This document shows, piece after piece, positions 10,684-20,253 of a stretch of 64,000 bases of DNA. The translations under genes were made by a program, and so were the position numbers. This DNA comes from GCA-003244245 sp963823755. GTDB taxonomy: Bacteria > Actinomycetota > Actinomycetes > Mycobacteriales > Pseudonocardiaceae. Where the stretch lies: contig CAWGMP010000007.1 in assembly GCA_963823755.1 (NCBI GenBank), positions 496,001 to 560,000 on the forward strand, read 5' to 3'. Every line of letters starts with the position of its first letter. The stretch's first letter is position 1. The notes under the pieces are model-generated. The model was given only the letters and a program-made list of their open reading frames with translations, was not told where the DNA came from and ran no database searches.

Positions 10684-11478
10684 TCAACACTGTGGGAGGT
10701 ATCGACCACTGGTTTCATCCGACAACTCGTGACAACCAGCTGCGGCAAATACCACGATTGCAGGTATTTTTACACCTGTTCGGAGTAGTGTGGTGGCGCA
10801 AGCCGTAACGGTCGCACCGGTGGTCACCACGTCGTCGACGAGCACGGCGGGCGTACCGGCGGGCGGCAGACCAGCCCGCCGCGGCAGCACTCGCCCTGCT
10901 AGGTTGGCCTGCCGAGCCGCCGCTCCTAGGCCTACCGAGTCACGCACCCCGGAGGCCACCCGCAACGCCGGGGCGACCGCGGCGGCCGCACCCGCGCCGG
11001 CCAGCACAGCGGCCGCCCGTTGCGCCAGCAGCGTCACGTGCTGGCCGCCGCGCCGAGCAGCCGCCGACCCTCTCGACGGCACCGGCACCAGGCACACCTC
11101 CTCGCGCCGTTCTGGGGACAGACTGAGCAGATGAGCCAGGGCGGACGCGAGCGCGCCGCCCAGTGGAGCGGCAAGGTCGCGTCGGCCCCGCTCCTTGTAA
11201 GCCAGCAGTGCGGCACGCAGCCGGCCGTGGTATCTCCCGAGCGCATATACCGGCGGCCCGGCCGCACAACAGGACGGATACACCCGCACCGGCGCTCCCA
11301 GCAGCCCGTCGCAGCTGGAGCACAGTGGCGGTCCCGGCGCGCCGCAACCGCCGCACTCGACGGGCAGCAGCAGATCCAGCAGCGGGCGCAACACCTCACC
11401 GAGCTTGCCCGTCGCCCACTCACCACGACGGTCCCGGACCCGCTCAGACGCGCAGCTGCGCACAACGGCCCCGGCCAT
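10684..11478 (-). CDS. comF: ComF-family phosphoribosyltransferase-like protein
   Basis: 264 residues from ATG 11478. An N-terminal zinc ribbon (ECGGCGAPGPPLCSSC) is followed by a type I phosphoribosyltransferase fold with the PRPP-loop motif VLVDDVVTTGATVTAC. ComF proteins support DNA uptake or recombination in naturally competent bacteria; the role in actinobacteria is unclear. It is the last gene of the mtrA-mtrB-lpqB-comF run, 35 bp after lpqB. The start is uncertain, since the conserved part begins about 30 residues in. The 233 bp between its stop and hpf show no clear feature. Confidence 0.9.
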   Translation of the reverse strand: MAGAVVRSCASERVRDRRGEWATGKLGEVLRPLLDLLLPVECGGCGAPGPPLCSSCDGLLGAPVRVYPSCCAAGPPVYALGRYHGRLRAALLAYKERGRRDLAAPLGGALASALAHLLSLSPERREEVCLVPVPSRGSAAARRGGQHVTLLAQRAAAVLAGAGAAAAVAPALRVASGVRDSVGLGAAARQANLAGRVLPRRAGLPPAGTPAVLVDDVVTTGATVTACATTLLRTGVKIPAIVVFAAAGCHELSDETSGRYLPQC

Positions 11479-11513
11479 CCCCACTGCCCGCCGGGCGGGC
11501 TTGCGCGCACCGC

Positions 11514-13241
11514 TCAGCCCGAGTACAGCGGTGCCGAACCGGGCCCGATCCCACCGAGCAGGGGTTCCCACACCTCTTGGGTGTCGGAATACGCCCACAA
11601 TCCGGTGGCATCTGCCACCAGCACTTCACGGCCGGGTGCGGCCACGATGTCGGTCAGTGGACCGGTCAGGTTGGTGCTGGACAGCTGCCGGCGGGTCAGT
11701 CCGTCCACGGACACCGAGGACACCTGGGGGGAGGGGCCGGCGGATGCCACCACCAGAAGCTCGGGACGAGCCCAGTCCACGCCGGCGATGGGCGGCAGGT
11801 TGCCGGCTCGCAACACCTGCGGATGGCGAAGGGTCATCGTGCCCGACTCGGGCACCACCGCGGCCACCACCAGGCGCCCGCCGATCACCGCGGCCACCCG
11901 CACCCCGTCCCGGGACAACCGCAGCTGCGAGATGGGGCCCAACCGGGTCAGTTCGGTGGCGTCGACCGGGTAGGTCAACGGCGGGCCGGCGCCCGACAGC
12001 GCCACGCCCACCACTGTCCGGCCGTCGATCACGGTCCAGACCTCGGTGCCCGAGGTCCGCCAGGTAGGACGGGTCATCGTCACCGCGTCCAACGGCGCCA
12101 CTGCCAGCTCCCCGCCTGCTGGGCCCACCCGCAGTTGCGGGTGCCCGTCTGGACCGGCGACCACGACCGCCAACAGCTCCCCACCGGGATTGGACCGGGC
12201 CGCGCTGAGCACCGTGAACGGTCCGGCTCCGGCCGGTCCCGGAGCAGGGGTGCCGTCCAGCTCGCGCAGCCGACCACCGACGACCACCTGCCCGGTCACG
12301 CCTGGCCGCGGCCCGGTCGGCGCGGCGTAGGAGGCGATATCGGCCGAACGCCACTCGGCCTGGCCCGCCACCAGTGGCTCACCGTCGGCCAGCAGCTGCA
12401 CCGGGGCGGGAACCACACCGTCGAGGGAACTGACGATCTGCGCCGCGATCAGCCGTCGTTGCTGCTCGGTCAGCGAGTCCAGACCGGTCAAGTTGATCAC
12501 AGTCCGCCCGGAGCGGCCGACCAGTACATTGGATCTGGGCCGGGTTCCTTCCGGTATCGCCGACCGGACGGCTCCGGCCAACCGCGCCGACGGTCCGGCC
12601 AACAACAGATCCAGCACTCGTCCGGGCAACGTGGCCGCCGGCTGCGCGGGCACCCAGCGCAGGTCGGGCACCAGGGTGCCGCGGCTCGGGTCGACGAAAC
12701 AGACTCGAACCTGGCGGTAGCTGCGCTGCAAGGCGGTGACTTCTACCAGCACGCCCGGCGGGGGGTTGGTGATCCGCCACTCGCCGTGCTCGGTGACCAC
12801 GTCGAACGGGACGGAGAAGGTCCCCGCCGCCGGTATGAAGCTGCCATCGGCGGTGAGCACGCCCAACCGCGAGCCCCCCACCCGGACACGGCGGACCCCG
12901 TCAGCGGGGCCTGCCTGCGGGGCCGCACCGGGAGCGTCCTCGATCACGGTCAGACCGGCGCGGTCGTCCCACACCGCCGCCGCATTCCGGGACAGGAACG
13001 CGCGAGCCGCAGCATGCCCGTTCGCCGGGCTGCCGGTGGCCTCGACGAACTCGCGTACCAGCCGGAACGGGTCCACGCCCCGTTCCGGACCGGCCGGTGG
13101 GACAAACTGCGATCCCACCGGCATCGAGCGCACCACTTCGAGGTCGGAGCTCGCCGGGACTGCAGCACAGCCCCCGAGCACAGCCAGCCCCGCAGTCAGC
13201 ACAACCGCGAGCAGGGTGCGGGGTGGGCGCCTCCGCATCAC
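11514..13241 (-). CDS. lpqB: Lipoprotein LpqB, MtrAB accessory
   Basis: 575-residue lipoprotein. The signal sequence ends in the lipobox LGGC, placing the acylated Cys near residue 25. A GerMN domain (about residues 180-310) and a C-terminal beta-propeller-like half follow. In mycobacteria LpqB binds the extracellular sensor of MtrB and modulates its phosphorylation. The start GTG 13241 overlaps the mtrB stop as GTGA, with an ATG directly after it. The overlap indicates strong coupling with mtrB, as expected for partners in one envelope-sensing complex. Confidence 0.95.
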   Translation of the reverse strand: MMRRRPPRTLLAVVLTAGLAVLGGCAAVPASSDLEVVRSMPVGSQFVPPAGPERGVDPFRLVREFVEATGSPANGHAAARAFLSRNAAAVWDDRAGLTVIEDAPGAAPQAGPADGVRRVRVGGSRLGVLTADGSFIPAAGTFSVPFDVVTEHGEWRITNPPPGVLVEVTALQRSYRQVRVCFVDPSRGTLVPDLRWVPAQPAATLPGRVLDLLLAGPSARLAGAVRSAIPEGTRPRSNVLVGRSGRTVINLTGLDSLTEQQRRLIAAQIVSSLDGVVPAPVQLLADGEPLVAGQAEWRSADIASYAAPTGPRPGVTGQVVVGGRLRELDGTPAPGPAGAGPFTVLSAARSNPGGELLAVVVAGPDGHPQLRVGPAGGELAVAPLDAVTMTRPTWRTSGTEVWTVIDGRTVVGVALSGAGPPLTYPVDATELTRLGPISQLRLSRDGVRVAAVIGGRLVVAAVVPESGTMTLRHPQVLRAGNLPPIAGVDWARPELLVVASAGPSPQVSSVSVDGLTRRQLSSTNLTGPLTDIVAAPGREVLVADATGLWAYSDTQEVWEPLLGGIGPGSAPLYSG

Positions 13242-14980
13242 TGACGCCCCGGTCCAGCCGGCACCGCGGTACTCGGCGCCGGGGGGTCCGGCACCGGTCC
13301 GCCCTGCGCCGGTCCGCCCTGCGCCAGATGCTGAGTGAGGAGCTCCTGCGCCGCGGAGCTGCCGGGAAGGTTGTCGGGGCCCAGCGGCAACGGGTTGCCG
13401 GTGAGCCTGATGTCCCGGCTTCGGGGCAGAGTGAGCCGGAAGGCGCTGCCCTGCCCCGGTGCACCCCAGGCCTGCAACCAGCCGCCGTGCAACCGGGCAT
13501 CCTCCAGGCTGATCGACAGTCCCAGCCCGGTGCCCCCGGTGCGCCGGTCACGCGACGGGTCGCCGCGCCAGAACCGGGTGAACACCAGGTCCTGCTGGCC
13601 TGGCGCAAGCCCGACGCCGTGGTCGCGTACCAGCACCGCGACCGCGTCGGAATCCGCCGTGACGGTCATCCGGACCGGGCGACCCTCCCCGTGATCCAGC
13701 GCGTTGGTGAGCAGATTACGCACGATCCGCTCGACCCGCCGCGGGTCGATCTCGGCGAGAACCTCCGACTCCGGCAGGTCCAACTCCAGCGGGGTGCCTG
13801 CGCGATCGGCCACCGCACGCACCGAGGCCACCGCACGCGTCACGGTGGCGCGTATGTCGACCGTCTCACTGTGCAGCTCGGCGACCCCGGCGTCGAGCCG
13901 GGAGATCTCCAACAGGTCGGCGAGCAGCGTCTCGAACCGGTCCAGCTCGCTGACCAGCAGCTCGACCGGCCGGTGCAGCACCGGGTGCAACTTGTCGCGC
14001 GACTCATAGAGCAGGTCGGCAGCCATCCGCACGGTGGTCAACGGCGTGCGCAGCTCATGGGAGACATCGGAGGTGAAGCCGCGCTGCAGCTCACCGAACT
14101 CCTCCAGCTGGCGGATCTGCCGCTGGATGCTCGCGGCCATCTCGTTGAACGAGGTGCCCAGCCGGGCCATCTCGTCGCACCCGACAACCGGTATGCGCTG
14201 TTCGAGGTGGCCGTCAGCGAAGCGTTCGGCGACCTCGGCGGCCTGCCGCACCGGAACCACCACCTGGCGGGTCACCAGGCTGGCGATACCTGCGATCAGC
14301 ACCAACAGCACCACTCCGCCGAGCACCAGGGTGGACTGCACCAGAGTCAGTGTGCGCTGCTCGGCTGTGAGCGGAAAGAGCAGGTAGAACTGCATGGTGC
14401 GACCCGCGCTGGCGACTGGCATGCCGACGGCCAGCATGGTCACCCCAACCGTGCCCCGTTGCACAGTGGTGATCTTGTGAGCGAGCGCGCCACGCTCCAC
14501 TGCAGAACGGAGGACGGCTGGAACGTCTTCCAGCGGGCCGATCTTCTGCCCGGTGCCGGCCACCCCAGCCGGGCCCCCACCGTCCACCAGCACCGGCTCG
14601 TAGGCGCCGGCGCTGGCTGTCGCGGGACGGGTACCGGTCGGGTCGGGGTTGGTCAACCGATCGACCGCGGTCGTGAGCCTGGCGGCCAGCGACGCCGACG
14701 TAGGATCCACCCCGCCGAGCTCGGACTCCACCGCGACCCTGCCGTTGTCAGCCTGCAACAGGGCGGCCTGCGTCTTGTTCTCGATCAGCCGCTGGGCAAG
14801 TTGGGCCTGCAACACCATGCCCAGCACCAGCACAACAGTGGACGACAGCGCGACGGTGCTGCACACCACCCGGATCTTCAGGGAGCGGCGCCACACCCCA
14901 CCGGCCACCGTGAGCAGCTCACTGACCACTCCGGTGGTCTGGCGCAGGGCGTCAGTCCCCTGGCCGGCGAGCGACTTCAC
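13238..14980 (-). CDS. mtrB: Sensor histidine kinase MtrB
   Basis: About 580 residues. Two membrane helices (near residues 30-52 and 210-235) flank an extracytoplasmic sensor. HAMP, HisKA with the phospho-acceptor His in SHELRTPL, and HATPase with N box NLLTNALDHGEG, G1 DHGVGLAPG and G2 GGTGLGLSIS follow. It phosphorylates MtrA to coordinate cell-wall hydrolase genes with septation. GTG 14980 was chosen because the reading frame further upstream lies inside mtrA and the family N-terminus matches here. A GAGGGA sequence lies about 10 nt upstream. The C-terminal 50 residues are Pro/Gly-rich. Confidence 0.96.
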   Translation of the reverse strand: MKSLAGQGTDALRQTTGVVSELLTVAGGVWRRSLKIRVVCSTVALSSTVVLVLGMVLQAQLAQRLIENKTQAALLQADNGRVAVESELGGVDPTSASLAARLTTAVDRLTNPDPTGTRPATASAGAYEPVLVDGGGPAGVAGTGQKIGPLEDVPAVLRSAVERGALAHKITTVQRGTVGVTMLAVGMPVASAGRTMQFYLLFPLTAEQRTLTLVQSTLVLGGVVLLVLIAGIASLVTRQVVVPVRQAAEVAERFADGHLEQRIPVVGCDEMARLGTSFNEMAASIQRQIRQLEEFGELQRGFTSDVSHELRTPLTTVRMAADLLYESRDKLHPVLHRPVELLVSELDRFETLLADLLEISRLDAGVAELHSETVDIRATVTRAVASVRAVADRAGTPLELDLPESEVLAEIDPRRVERIVRNLLTNALDHGEGRPVRMTVTADSDAVAVLVRDHGVGLAPGQQDLVFTRFWRGDPSRDRRTGGTGLGLSISLEDARLHGGWLQAWGAPGQGSAFRLTLPRSRDIRLTGNPLPLGPDNLPGSSAAQELLTQHLAQGGPAQGGPVPDPPAPSTAVPAGPGRQ

Positions 14981-15023
14981 CGCGGAATGATCCCTCGACC
15001 AGGGCTCCCTGACACTGCCGCCC

Positions 15024-15710
15024 TCACGATGTGCCGGCCTTGTACCCGACGCCGCGCACGGTGAGCACCACCTCCGGGTGCTCAGGGTCCCGCTCGACCT
15101 TGGAACGGAGCCGCTGTACGTGCACATTGACCAATCGGGTGTCCGTGGCGTGCTGGTAGCCCCAGACCTGCTCAAGCAGCACCTCGCGAGTGAATACCTG
15201 GCGCGGCTTGCGGGCCAGCGCGAGCAGCAGCTCGAACTCCAGCGGAGTCAGCGAGATCGGCGTTCCGTCCCGGCTGACCTGGTGACCGGGCACATCGATG
15301 GCCAGATCGCCGATAGTGAGCTGCTCGGAGGGGTCAGCGTCGGTGCGGCGCAACCGAGCGTGCAACCTCGCCACGAGCTCCTGGGTCTTGGGCGGCTTGA
15401 CCATGTAGTCGTCGGCGCCGGATTCCAGGCCCAACACCACGTCGACGGTGTCGCTCTTGGCGGTCAGCATCACGATCGGGACACCGGACTCGGCGCGGAT
15501 CGCCCGACATACGTCGATGCCGCTCATGCCAGGCAACATGAGGTCCAGCAACACCAGGTCTGGCTTCAGCTCACGCAGCGCGGGCAACACCTTGGGGCCC
15601 TCGCCGACCACTGCGGTCTCGAAGCCCGCCTGGCGCAGCGCGATAGACAACATCTCAGCCGACGCGGGGTCATCCTCCACCACGAGCACACGAGCTGACA
15701 TACATACCAT
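15024..15710 (-). CDS. mtrA: Response regulator MtrA (OmpR/PhoB type)
   Basis: 228 residues. The receiver domain has the acidic pair EDD near the N-terminus and the phospho-Asp in LVLLDLMLPG. The C-terminal winged helix includes LTPLEFELLLALARKP and VRGVGYKAG, the DNA-recognition signature. It is essential in mycobacteria and controls cell-division and wall-hydrolase genes together with MtrB, 43 bp downstream. One oddity: the receiver motif that normally reads Lys-Pro-Phe after the switch region is Lys-Pro-Pro here (DDYMVKPPK). Start may be ATG 15710 or the in-frame ATG 15701. Confidence 0.97.
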   Translation of the reverse strand: MVCMSARVLVVEDDPASAEMLSIALRQAGFETAVVGEGPKVLPALRELKPDLVLLDLMLPGMSGIDVCRAIRAESGVPIVMLTAKSDTVDVVLGLESGADDYMVKPPKTQELVARLHARLRRTDADPSEQLTIGDLAIDVPGHQVSRDGTPISLTPLEFELLLALARKPRQVFTREVLLEQVWGYQHATDTRLVNVHVQRLRSKVERDPEHPEVVLTVRGVGYKAGTS

Positions 15711-15758
15711 CGTGACACTGCGCGCGACTCACCCGCCGCCCGGGCTGTCGCCAGGAGC

Positions 15759-16418
15759 TCAGCCGCCGAGCAGCTGCACCGCCAGATTGCTGAGCTTACC
15801 CCCTGCCATCGTGGCGTCAGCAGTGCCGTCCACAATGGACCATGGGGCCAGCCAGCCGTCCGCAGCGAGCCCGTCATAGACGGCTGCACACCGGGCCTGC
15901 AGCCCACCGTCAGTCTCATACCGATCCTTCGCCCGGGTGCTGTCGGCCTGCGCCCGGCGGTCGGCACGGACGGCCGCGACGCTGATCGGCACTCGCAACA
16001 GCAACTGCGCATCGGGCACCAGGACGCCGAACCGGTCCACTTCCAGGCCACGGACCCATTCGACGAAGGGGCCCTCGACGCCCTCGTGCAGCCGCGCCGC
16101 GCCGTAGGCCGCATTGGACGCAACGTAGCGGTCCAGCAGCACCACGTCGTGGTTGCGGCGCAACGTGCGCAGTTGGTCGCGGGCGCCACGCCGATCCAGG
16201 GCGAACAGCACCGCCATGCCGTGCACAGAGTCGGCCGTGTCGCCCAACCGCCCGTACAGCGCGTCACGCACCAGGTCGGCGTGCACGTCGATGCCGTAAC
16301 GGGGAAAGGTCATCCGGGCAACCTTCGCGCCCTGTGCGTTCAGCGCGTCGACCAATCCGTCGGCGAGGGTGCGCTTGCCCGCCCCGTCGAGCCCCTCGAT
16401 GACGATCAGCCGCCCCAC
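15759..16418 (-). CDS. tmk: Thymidylate kinase
   Basis: 219 residues of the mycobacterial Tmk type; phosphorylates dTMP to dTDP using ATP. The P-loop EGLDGAGKRT is at residues 8-17. The DRY segment (LLDRYVASNAAYG) and an Arg-rich lid region (AQADSTRAKDRYE) are also present. It lies directly upstream of mtrA with a 48-bp gap, the arrangement seen in Rv3247c-Rv3246c. The next gene upstream begins at 17828. Confidence 0.96.
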   Translation of the reverse strand: MGRLIVIEGLDGAGKRTLADGLVDALNAQGAKVARMTFPRYGIDVHADLVRDALYGRLGDTADSVHGMAVLFALDRRGARDQLRTLRRNHDVVLLDRYVASNAAYGAARLHEGVEGPFVEWVRGLEVDRFGVLVPDAQLLLRVPISVAAVRADRRAQADSTRAKDRYETDGGLQARCAAVYDGLAADGWLAPWSIVDGTADATMAGGKLSNLAVQLLGG

Positions 16419-16490
16419 GGCCGCACACGCTAGTCACACCGTAACCGGAGTCCGCCCGGGCCCCGTCCCAGTGGGCGAGCCGCCGTTGGG

Positions 16491-17828
16491 TCACGCTCGC
16501 ATGCGGGCGACAAGACCGGTGTCATAGCGCCCCGACACGAACTCGGGGTGCTCCAGCAGTTCGGCGTGGAAGGGCAGGTTGCATTTCGGCCCGGCCACGG
16601 TGAACCCCGCTACCGCCCTGCGGGCCCGCTCCAGTGCCTGCGCCCGGTCGCCACCGCGCACCACCAGCTTGGCCAGCAGCGAGTCATAAAGCGGCGTCAC
16701 CGTGGTGCCCGCCGCGTAGCCGGCGTCCACTCGGACCCCGTCCCCAGTGGGCTCCACCCACCCGGTGACCGGCCCGGGACCGGGCAGGAACCGCTTCGGA
16801 TCCTCGGCGTTGACCCGTAGCTCGATCACGTGCCCGGCCGGCGCCAGCGCATCGACGTCGAAACCGGGTTCGGCCCCGGCAGCGATGCGTAGCTGGGCGG
16901 CCACCAGATCTACGCCATAGCGCAACTCGGTCACCGGGTGCTCCACCTGCAGCCGGGTGTTCATCTCCAAGAAGAAGAACTCACCGGTGTCCGCATCGAG
17001 CAGGAACTCCACCGTTCCCGCGTTACGGTAGTCCACAGTGGATGCGGCCAGCACCGCAGCGTGCTCCATCCGACGACGCAGGTCCGGCTCGACGGCCGGC
17101 GACGGGCTCTCCTCAGCGACCTTCTGGTGGCGCCGCTGCACCGAACAGTCGCGCTCTCCGAGCGCCACCACCCGGCCATCGGCCAACCCGAGGATCTGCA
17201 CCTCGACGTGGCGCACCCGGGGGAAGTACCGCTCGACGAACAACCGCGGGTCACCGAAGAGCCGTTGAGCGAACGCGCTGACCCTGGCGTGTTCGGTACA
17301 CACCATCTCGGCGTCGGCGGCGACCGCCATTCCCATCCCACCGCCCCCGGCAGCAGCCTTGAGCATCACCGGGAAGCCGACCTTCTCCGCCTCGATCACC
17401 GCGGCTTCCGCGGTGGCCACCGCGGAAGCCGAGCCGGGCGCCACCGGCACCCCCACGGCCGCCACGGTTTCCCGTGCGGTCACCTTGTCCCCCATCGCAG
17501 AGATCGCCCCGGCGCAGGGGCCGACCCAGACCAGGCCGGCATCGCACACCGCCCGGGCGAAGCCGGGATCCTCGGACAGGAACCCGTAACCGGGGTGCAC
17601 CGCGTCCACGCGGGCGTTGCGGGCGACATCGAGTAACTGGCGGGCGGCTCGGTAGGCCTGCGCGGGTGGCCCGGTGAGCTCGACCGCCTCATCAGCCTCG
17701 GCGACGTAGGGCAGCTCCGCGTCCGCCGAGGAGTGCACTGCGACGGTACGAATTCCCAGGCTCCGTGCAGAGCGGATGACCCGGCGGGCGATCTCGCCCC
17801 GATTGGCGACCAACACCGACTCGAACAC
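16491..17828 (-). CDS. Biotin carboxylase (AccC-type, stand-alone)
   Basis: 445-residue biotin carboxylase that carboxylates biotin using ATP and bicarbonate. Order: the N-terminal pre-ATP-grasp domain (FESVLVANRGEIA), the ATP-grasp with glycine-rich loop KAAAGGGGMGM, the active-site segment EMNTRLQVEHPVTE, and the biotin carboxylase C-terminal domain. It stops without a BCCP domain, so it must act on a separate biotinylated carrier. No carrier or carboxyltransferase gene lies nearby, so it may belong to an acetyl-, propionyl- or urea-type carboxylase encoded elsewhere. It is not the AccA3-type fusion. Confidence 0.92.
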   Translation of the reverse strand: MFESVLVANRGEIARRVIRSARSLGIRTVAVHSSADAELPYVAEADEAVELTGPPAQAYRAARQLLDVARNARVDAVHPGYGFLSEDPGFARAVCDAGLVWVGPCAGAISAMGDKVTARETVAAVGVPVAPGSASAVATAEAAVIEAEKVGFPVMLKAAAGGGGMGMAVAADAEMVCTEHARVSAFAQRLFGDPRLFVERYFPRVRHVEVQILGLADGRVVALGERDCSVQRRHQKVAEESPSPAVEPDLRRRMEHAAVLAASTVDYRNAGTVEFLLDADTGEFFFLEMNTRLQVEHPVTELRYGVDLVAAQLRIAAGAEPGFDVDALAPAGHVIELRVNAEDPKRFLPGPGPVTGWVEPTGDGVRVDAGYAAGTTVTPLYDSLLAKLVVRGGDRAQALERARRAVAGFTVAGPKCNLPFHAELLEHPEFVSGRYDTGLVARMRA

Positions 17829-17886
17829 AGTCGCAGGACACTACCCAGCCCAGACCCGCTGGCAACGAGCGACCCGCTGGCCACAC

Positions 17887-18810
17887 TCAGCCGGTGTTCG
17901 CGGCGGCCCGGTCCAGGTCCGGCTCGAGGTAGATGATCCGGGCGGCAGGAACCGCGCGGCGGACTCGCGCCTCGGCCTCGTCGATGATCCGGGCGACTGC
18001 GGCGGTGGATATGCTGGCCCGCACCGCGATCTTGGCGGCGATCAGCAGCTCGTCCGGACCCAGGTACTGGGTCTTGAGATGGATCACCCGGTCCACCCCC
18101 TGCCCGACCATCGCAGCACAGATGAGGTGCAGTTCTTCCGGGCTGGATCCCTCCCCGATCAGCAGGCTCTTGGTCTCCACGATGAGAATGATCGCGATGA
18201 CGCCGAGCAGGACGCCGATGCCCAGCGTCGCGATCGCATCCCAGATCGGATCTCCGGTGAGCACCGATAGCCCGACGCCGCCGAATGCCAGGAGCAGCCC
18301 GAGCAGCGCACCGGCGTCCTCCAGCAAGACCACCGGAAGCTCGGGGCTCTTGGACTGCTTGATGAACTGCCACCAGCTACCGGCACCCTTGAGCGGTCGG
18401 GACTCGCTGATCGCGGTGCGGATACTCAGACTCTCCAGCACGATCGCCACCGCCAGGATCGCGATCGCGACCAACGGGGCGCTGATCGGTTCGGTGTCCC
18501 CCAGCTTGTGCAGGCCTTCGTAGAGCGCGAACACCGAGCCGAGACTGAACAGCAGCAACGCCACGACGAACGAGTAGAAGTAGCGGTCGCGGCCATAGCC
18601 GAACGGGTGCTCCAGAGTGGCCTCCCGTCGGGCGCGTCTGCGGCCGAACAGCAACAGGCCCTGATTGGAGGTGTCGGCCACCGAGTGCACCGCCTCGGCC
18701 AGTATCGACGACGACCCGGTGACCAGATAGCCGATGAACTTCGCCACTGCGATACCGGCGTTGGCCAGCAACGCCGCGACGATCGCCGTCGTCCCGTCAC
18801 CCGTCGCCAC
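17887..18810 (-). CDS. Cation diffusion facilitator family transporter
   Basis: 307 residues with about six membrane helices followed by a roughly 95-residue cytoplasmic domain. The CDF metal site appears as AVHSVADTSNQ in the second helix and LLEDAGALLG in the fifth. HxxxD rather than DxxxD in helix II suggests zinc, though the metal cannot be fixed from sequence. It exports divalent cations in exchange for protons. GTG 18810 follows a strong AGGAGGT Shine-Dalgarno. It stands 58 bp upstream of the biotin carboxylase on the same strand; a functional link is not evident. Confidence 0.93.
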   Translation of the reverse strand: MATGDGTTAIVAALLANAGIAVAKFIGYLVTGSSSILAEAVHSVADTSNQGLLLFGRRRARREATLEHPFGYGRDRYFYSFVVALLLFSLGSVFALYEGLHKLGDTEPISAPLVAIAILAVAIVLESLSIRTAISESRPLKGAGSWWQFIKQSKSPELPVVLLEDAGALLGLLLAFGGVGLSVLTGDPIWDAIATLGIGVLLGVIAIILIVETKSLLIGEGSSPEELHLICAAMVGQGVDRVIHLKTQYLGPDELLIAAKIAVRASISTAAVARIIDEAEARVRRAVPAARIIYLEPDLDRAAANTG

Positions 18811-18937
18811 CCGACCTCCTCGCGCCCCGCCCGAACCGCGAGCCTACAAGCGACCGAAGTGCGCTACCGGCATCGGCGACGAACGTATCCATCCCCACCG
18901 ATCCACGCCTTCTACCACGCCACCCTGTTATCAGTTA

Positions 18938-20224
18938 TCACTGCTCGCCGATGAGATCGGGGGGATCATCGGCCAGTCCGGGCAGCGCCCGGAACAGCTG
19001 CACCGGACCAGTGCCCGGATATATCGTGACCTCGGGATCCGCCGCCGCCAGCCACACCGATCCGCCGCAGCGCATCGTGACGCAGCCACCGTCGCGGGAA
19101 CGCAACTCGGCCGAGCCCCGGGTGCACAGCAAGATCTGCGGCCACGAGGTGGGTAGTAGGACCGGGGTCGACTCGCCCGCCGCCCATTCCAGCCAAGCCA
19201 ACTGGAACTCCTCGGCCGGGGTGCGATAAGCGGTCTCGTGCGGCCCGATCGGTTCACCGCAGTGCACCGGCAACGCACCGTAGGAGAAGTCCAGTATCCG
19301 CAACAGCTCTGGGACGTCTATGTGTTTGGAGGTCAGACCGCCGCGCAGGACGTTATCCGAATTAGCGCTGATCTCCACAGCCGTGCCCCGCAGGTAGGTG
19401 TGCAGGTTACCGGCCGGCAGGTATATCGCTTCTCTGGGCGCCAGCACCACGTGGTTGAGCAGCATGGCCGCGAGTACCCCGACGTCGCCTGGGTACGTCT
19501 CAGCCAGTTCCAGGATCACGCGGCACTCGTGCCGGAAATCGCCGGCGCAAGGGTATCGGAGATCGCCGCCCAGCCCGTTGCGGCGCAGCAGCGCAACACA
19601 GGCGTCCAGGGTGCAGGGCAGCACGGCTTTCACCGCCGGCTCGGGCATCGTGATCCAGGTGGTGAACAGGGTGCGCAGTCCGTCGGCATTCGGTTCGGCC
19701 GCGAGCATCCGGCGGTAGGGCTCGAGCGACGGCACGTCCAATGCGGCGAGCAACTCGACGGTGCGCAGCGGTTCTCGGAAACCGGCCAGCGCGTGGAGCT
19801 CGGTGAGCGCACAGATCAGCTCGGGTTTGTGGTTGGGATCGGAGTAGTTGCGCTCCGGGGCGTCGCGGGGAATCCCCCGAGCCTCCTCACGGGCGAACCC
19901 CTCAGCAGCCTGCTGCGCGGACGGGTGGGCCTGCAGGCTCAGTGGCTCTTCGGCGGCGAGCACTTTGAGCAGGAATGGTAAGCGGCTGCCCCAGCGCTGT
20001 GTACAGGAGGTACCGAGGTGGTGATCCGGATCGGCCCGGAGAGCGTCCAGCAGGGAGGTCTGAGCGCCGTCTGCGTGCAATAGCACCGATGGGTCGGCCG
20101 GGTGCGCACCGAGCCACAGTTCGGCCTGCGGGTGTGGAGCGGGCACTGGGCCACCGACAAGCTCCGCGATCGCGGTCCGGGAACCCCAAGCATAAGGCCG
20201 CACTGCGTTGCGCAGCAGCTCCAC
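18938..20224 (-). CDS. manA: Mannose-6-phosphate isomerase, class I
   Basis: 428 residues, zinc-dependent type I phosphomannose isomerase; interconverts fructose-6-P and mannose-6-P and so feeds mannolipid and GDP-mannose synthesis. The start GTG 20224 gives MELLRNAVRPYAWGSRTAIAEL, matching the family N-terminus, and is preceded by GAGGGAGGGG. Zinc ligand segments are visible: LQAHPS, then NHKPEL, and a later cupin-like part with LPAGNLHTY. It belongs with the SIS protein, the Trm112-like protein and manB in one minus-strand cluster, as in Rv3255c-Rv3257c. Confidence 0.96.
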   Translation of the reverse strand: MELLRNAVRPYAWGSRTAIAELVGGPVPAPHPQAELWLGAHPADPSVLLHADGAQTSLLDALRADPDHHLGTSCTQRWGSRLPFLLKVLAAEEPLSLQAHPSAQQAAEGFAREEARGIPRDAPERNYSDPNHKPELICALTELHALAGFREPLRTVELLAALDVPSLEPYRRMLAAEPNADGLRTLFTTWITMPEPAVKAVLPCTLDACVALLRRNGLGGDLRYPCAGDFRHECRVILELAETYPGDVGVLAAMLLNHVVLAPREAIYLPAGNLHTYLRGTAVEISANSDNVLRGGLTSKHIDVPELLRILDFSYGALPVHCGEPIGPHETAYRTPAEEFQLAWLEWAAGESTPVLLPTSWPQILLCTRGSAELRSRDGGCVTMRCGGSVWLAAADPEVTIYPGTGPVQLFRALPGLADDPPDLIGEQ

Positions 20225-20253
20225 AACCCCTCCCTCACCACCTGTGTACCCGC

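Noticed and set aside
11163..13244. 693-residue plus-strand frame opposite lpqB/comF
   Set aside because: Antisense shadow with Gly/His/Arg-rich composition and no domain.
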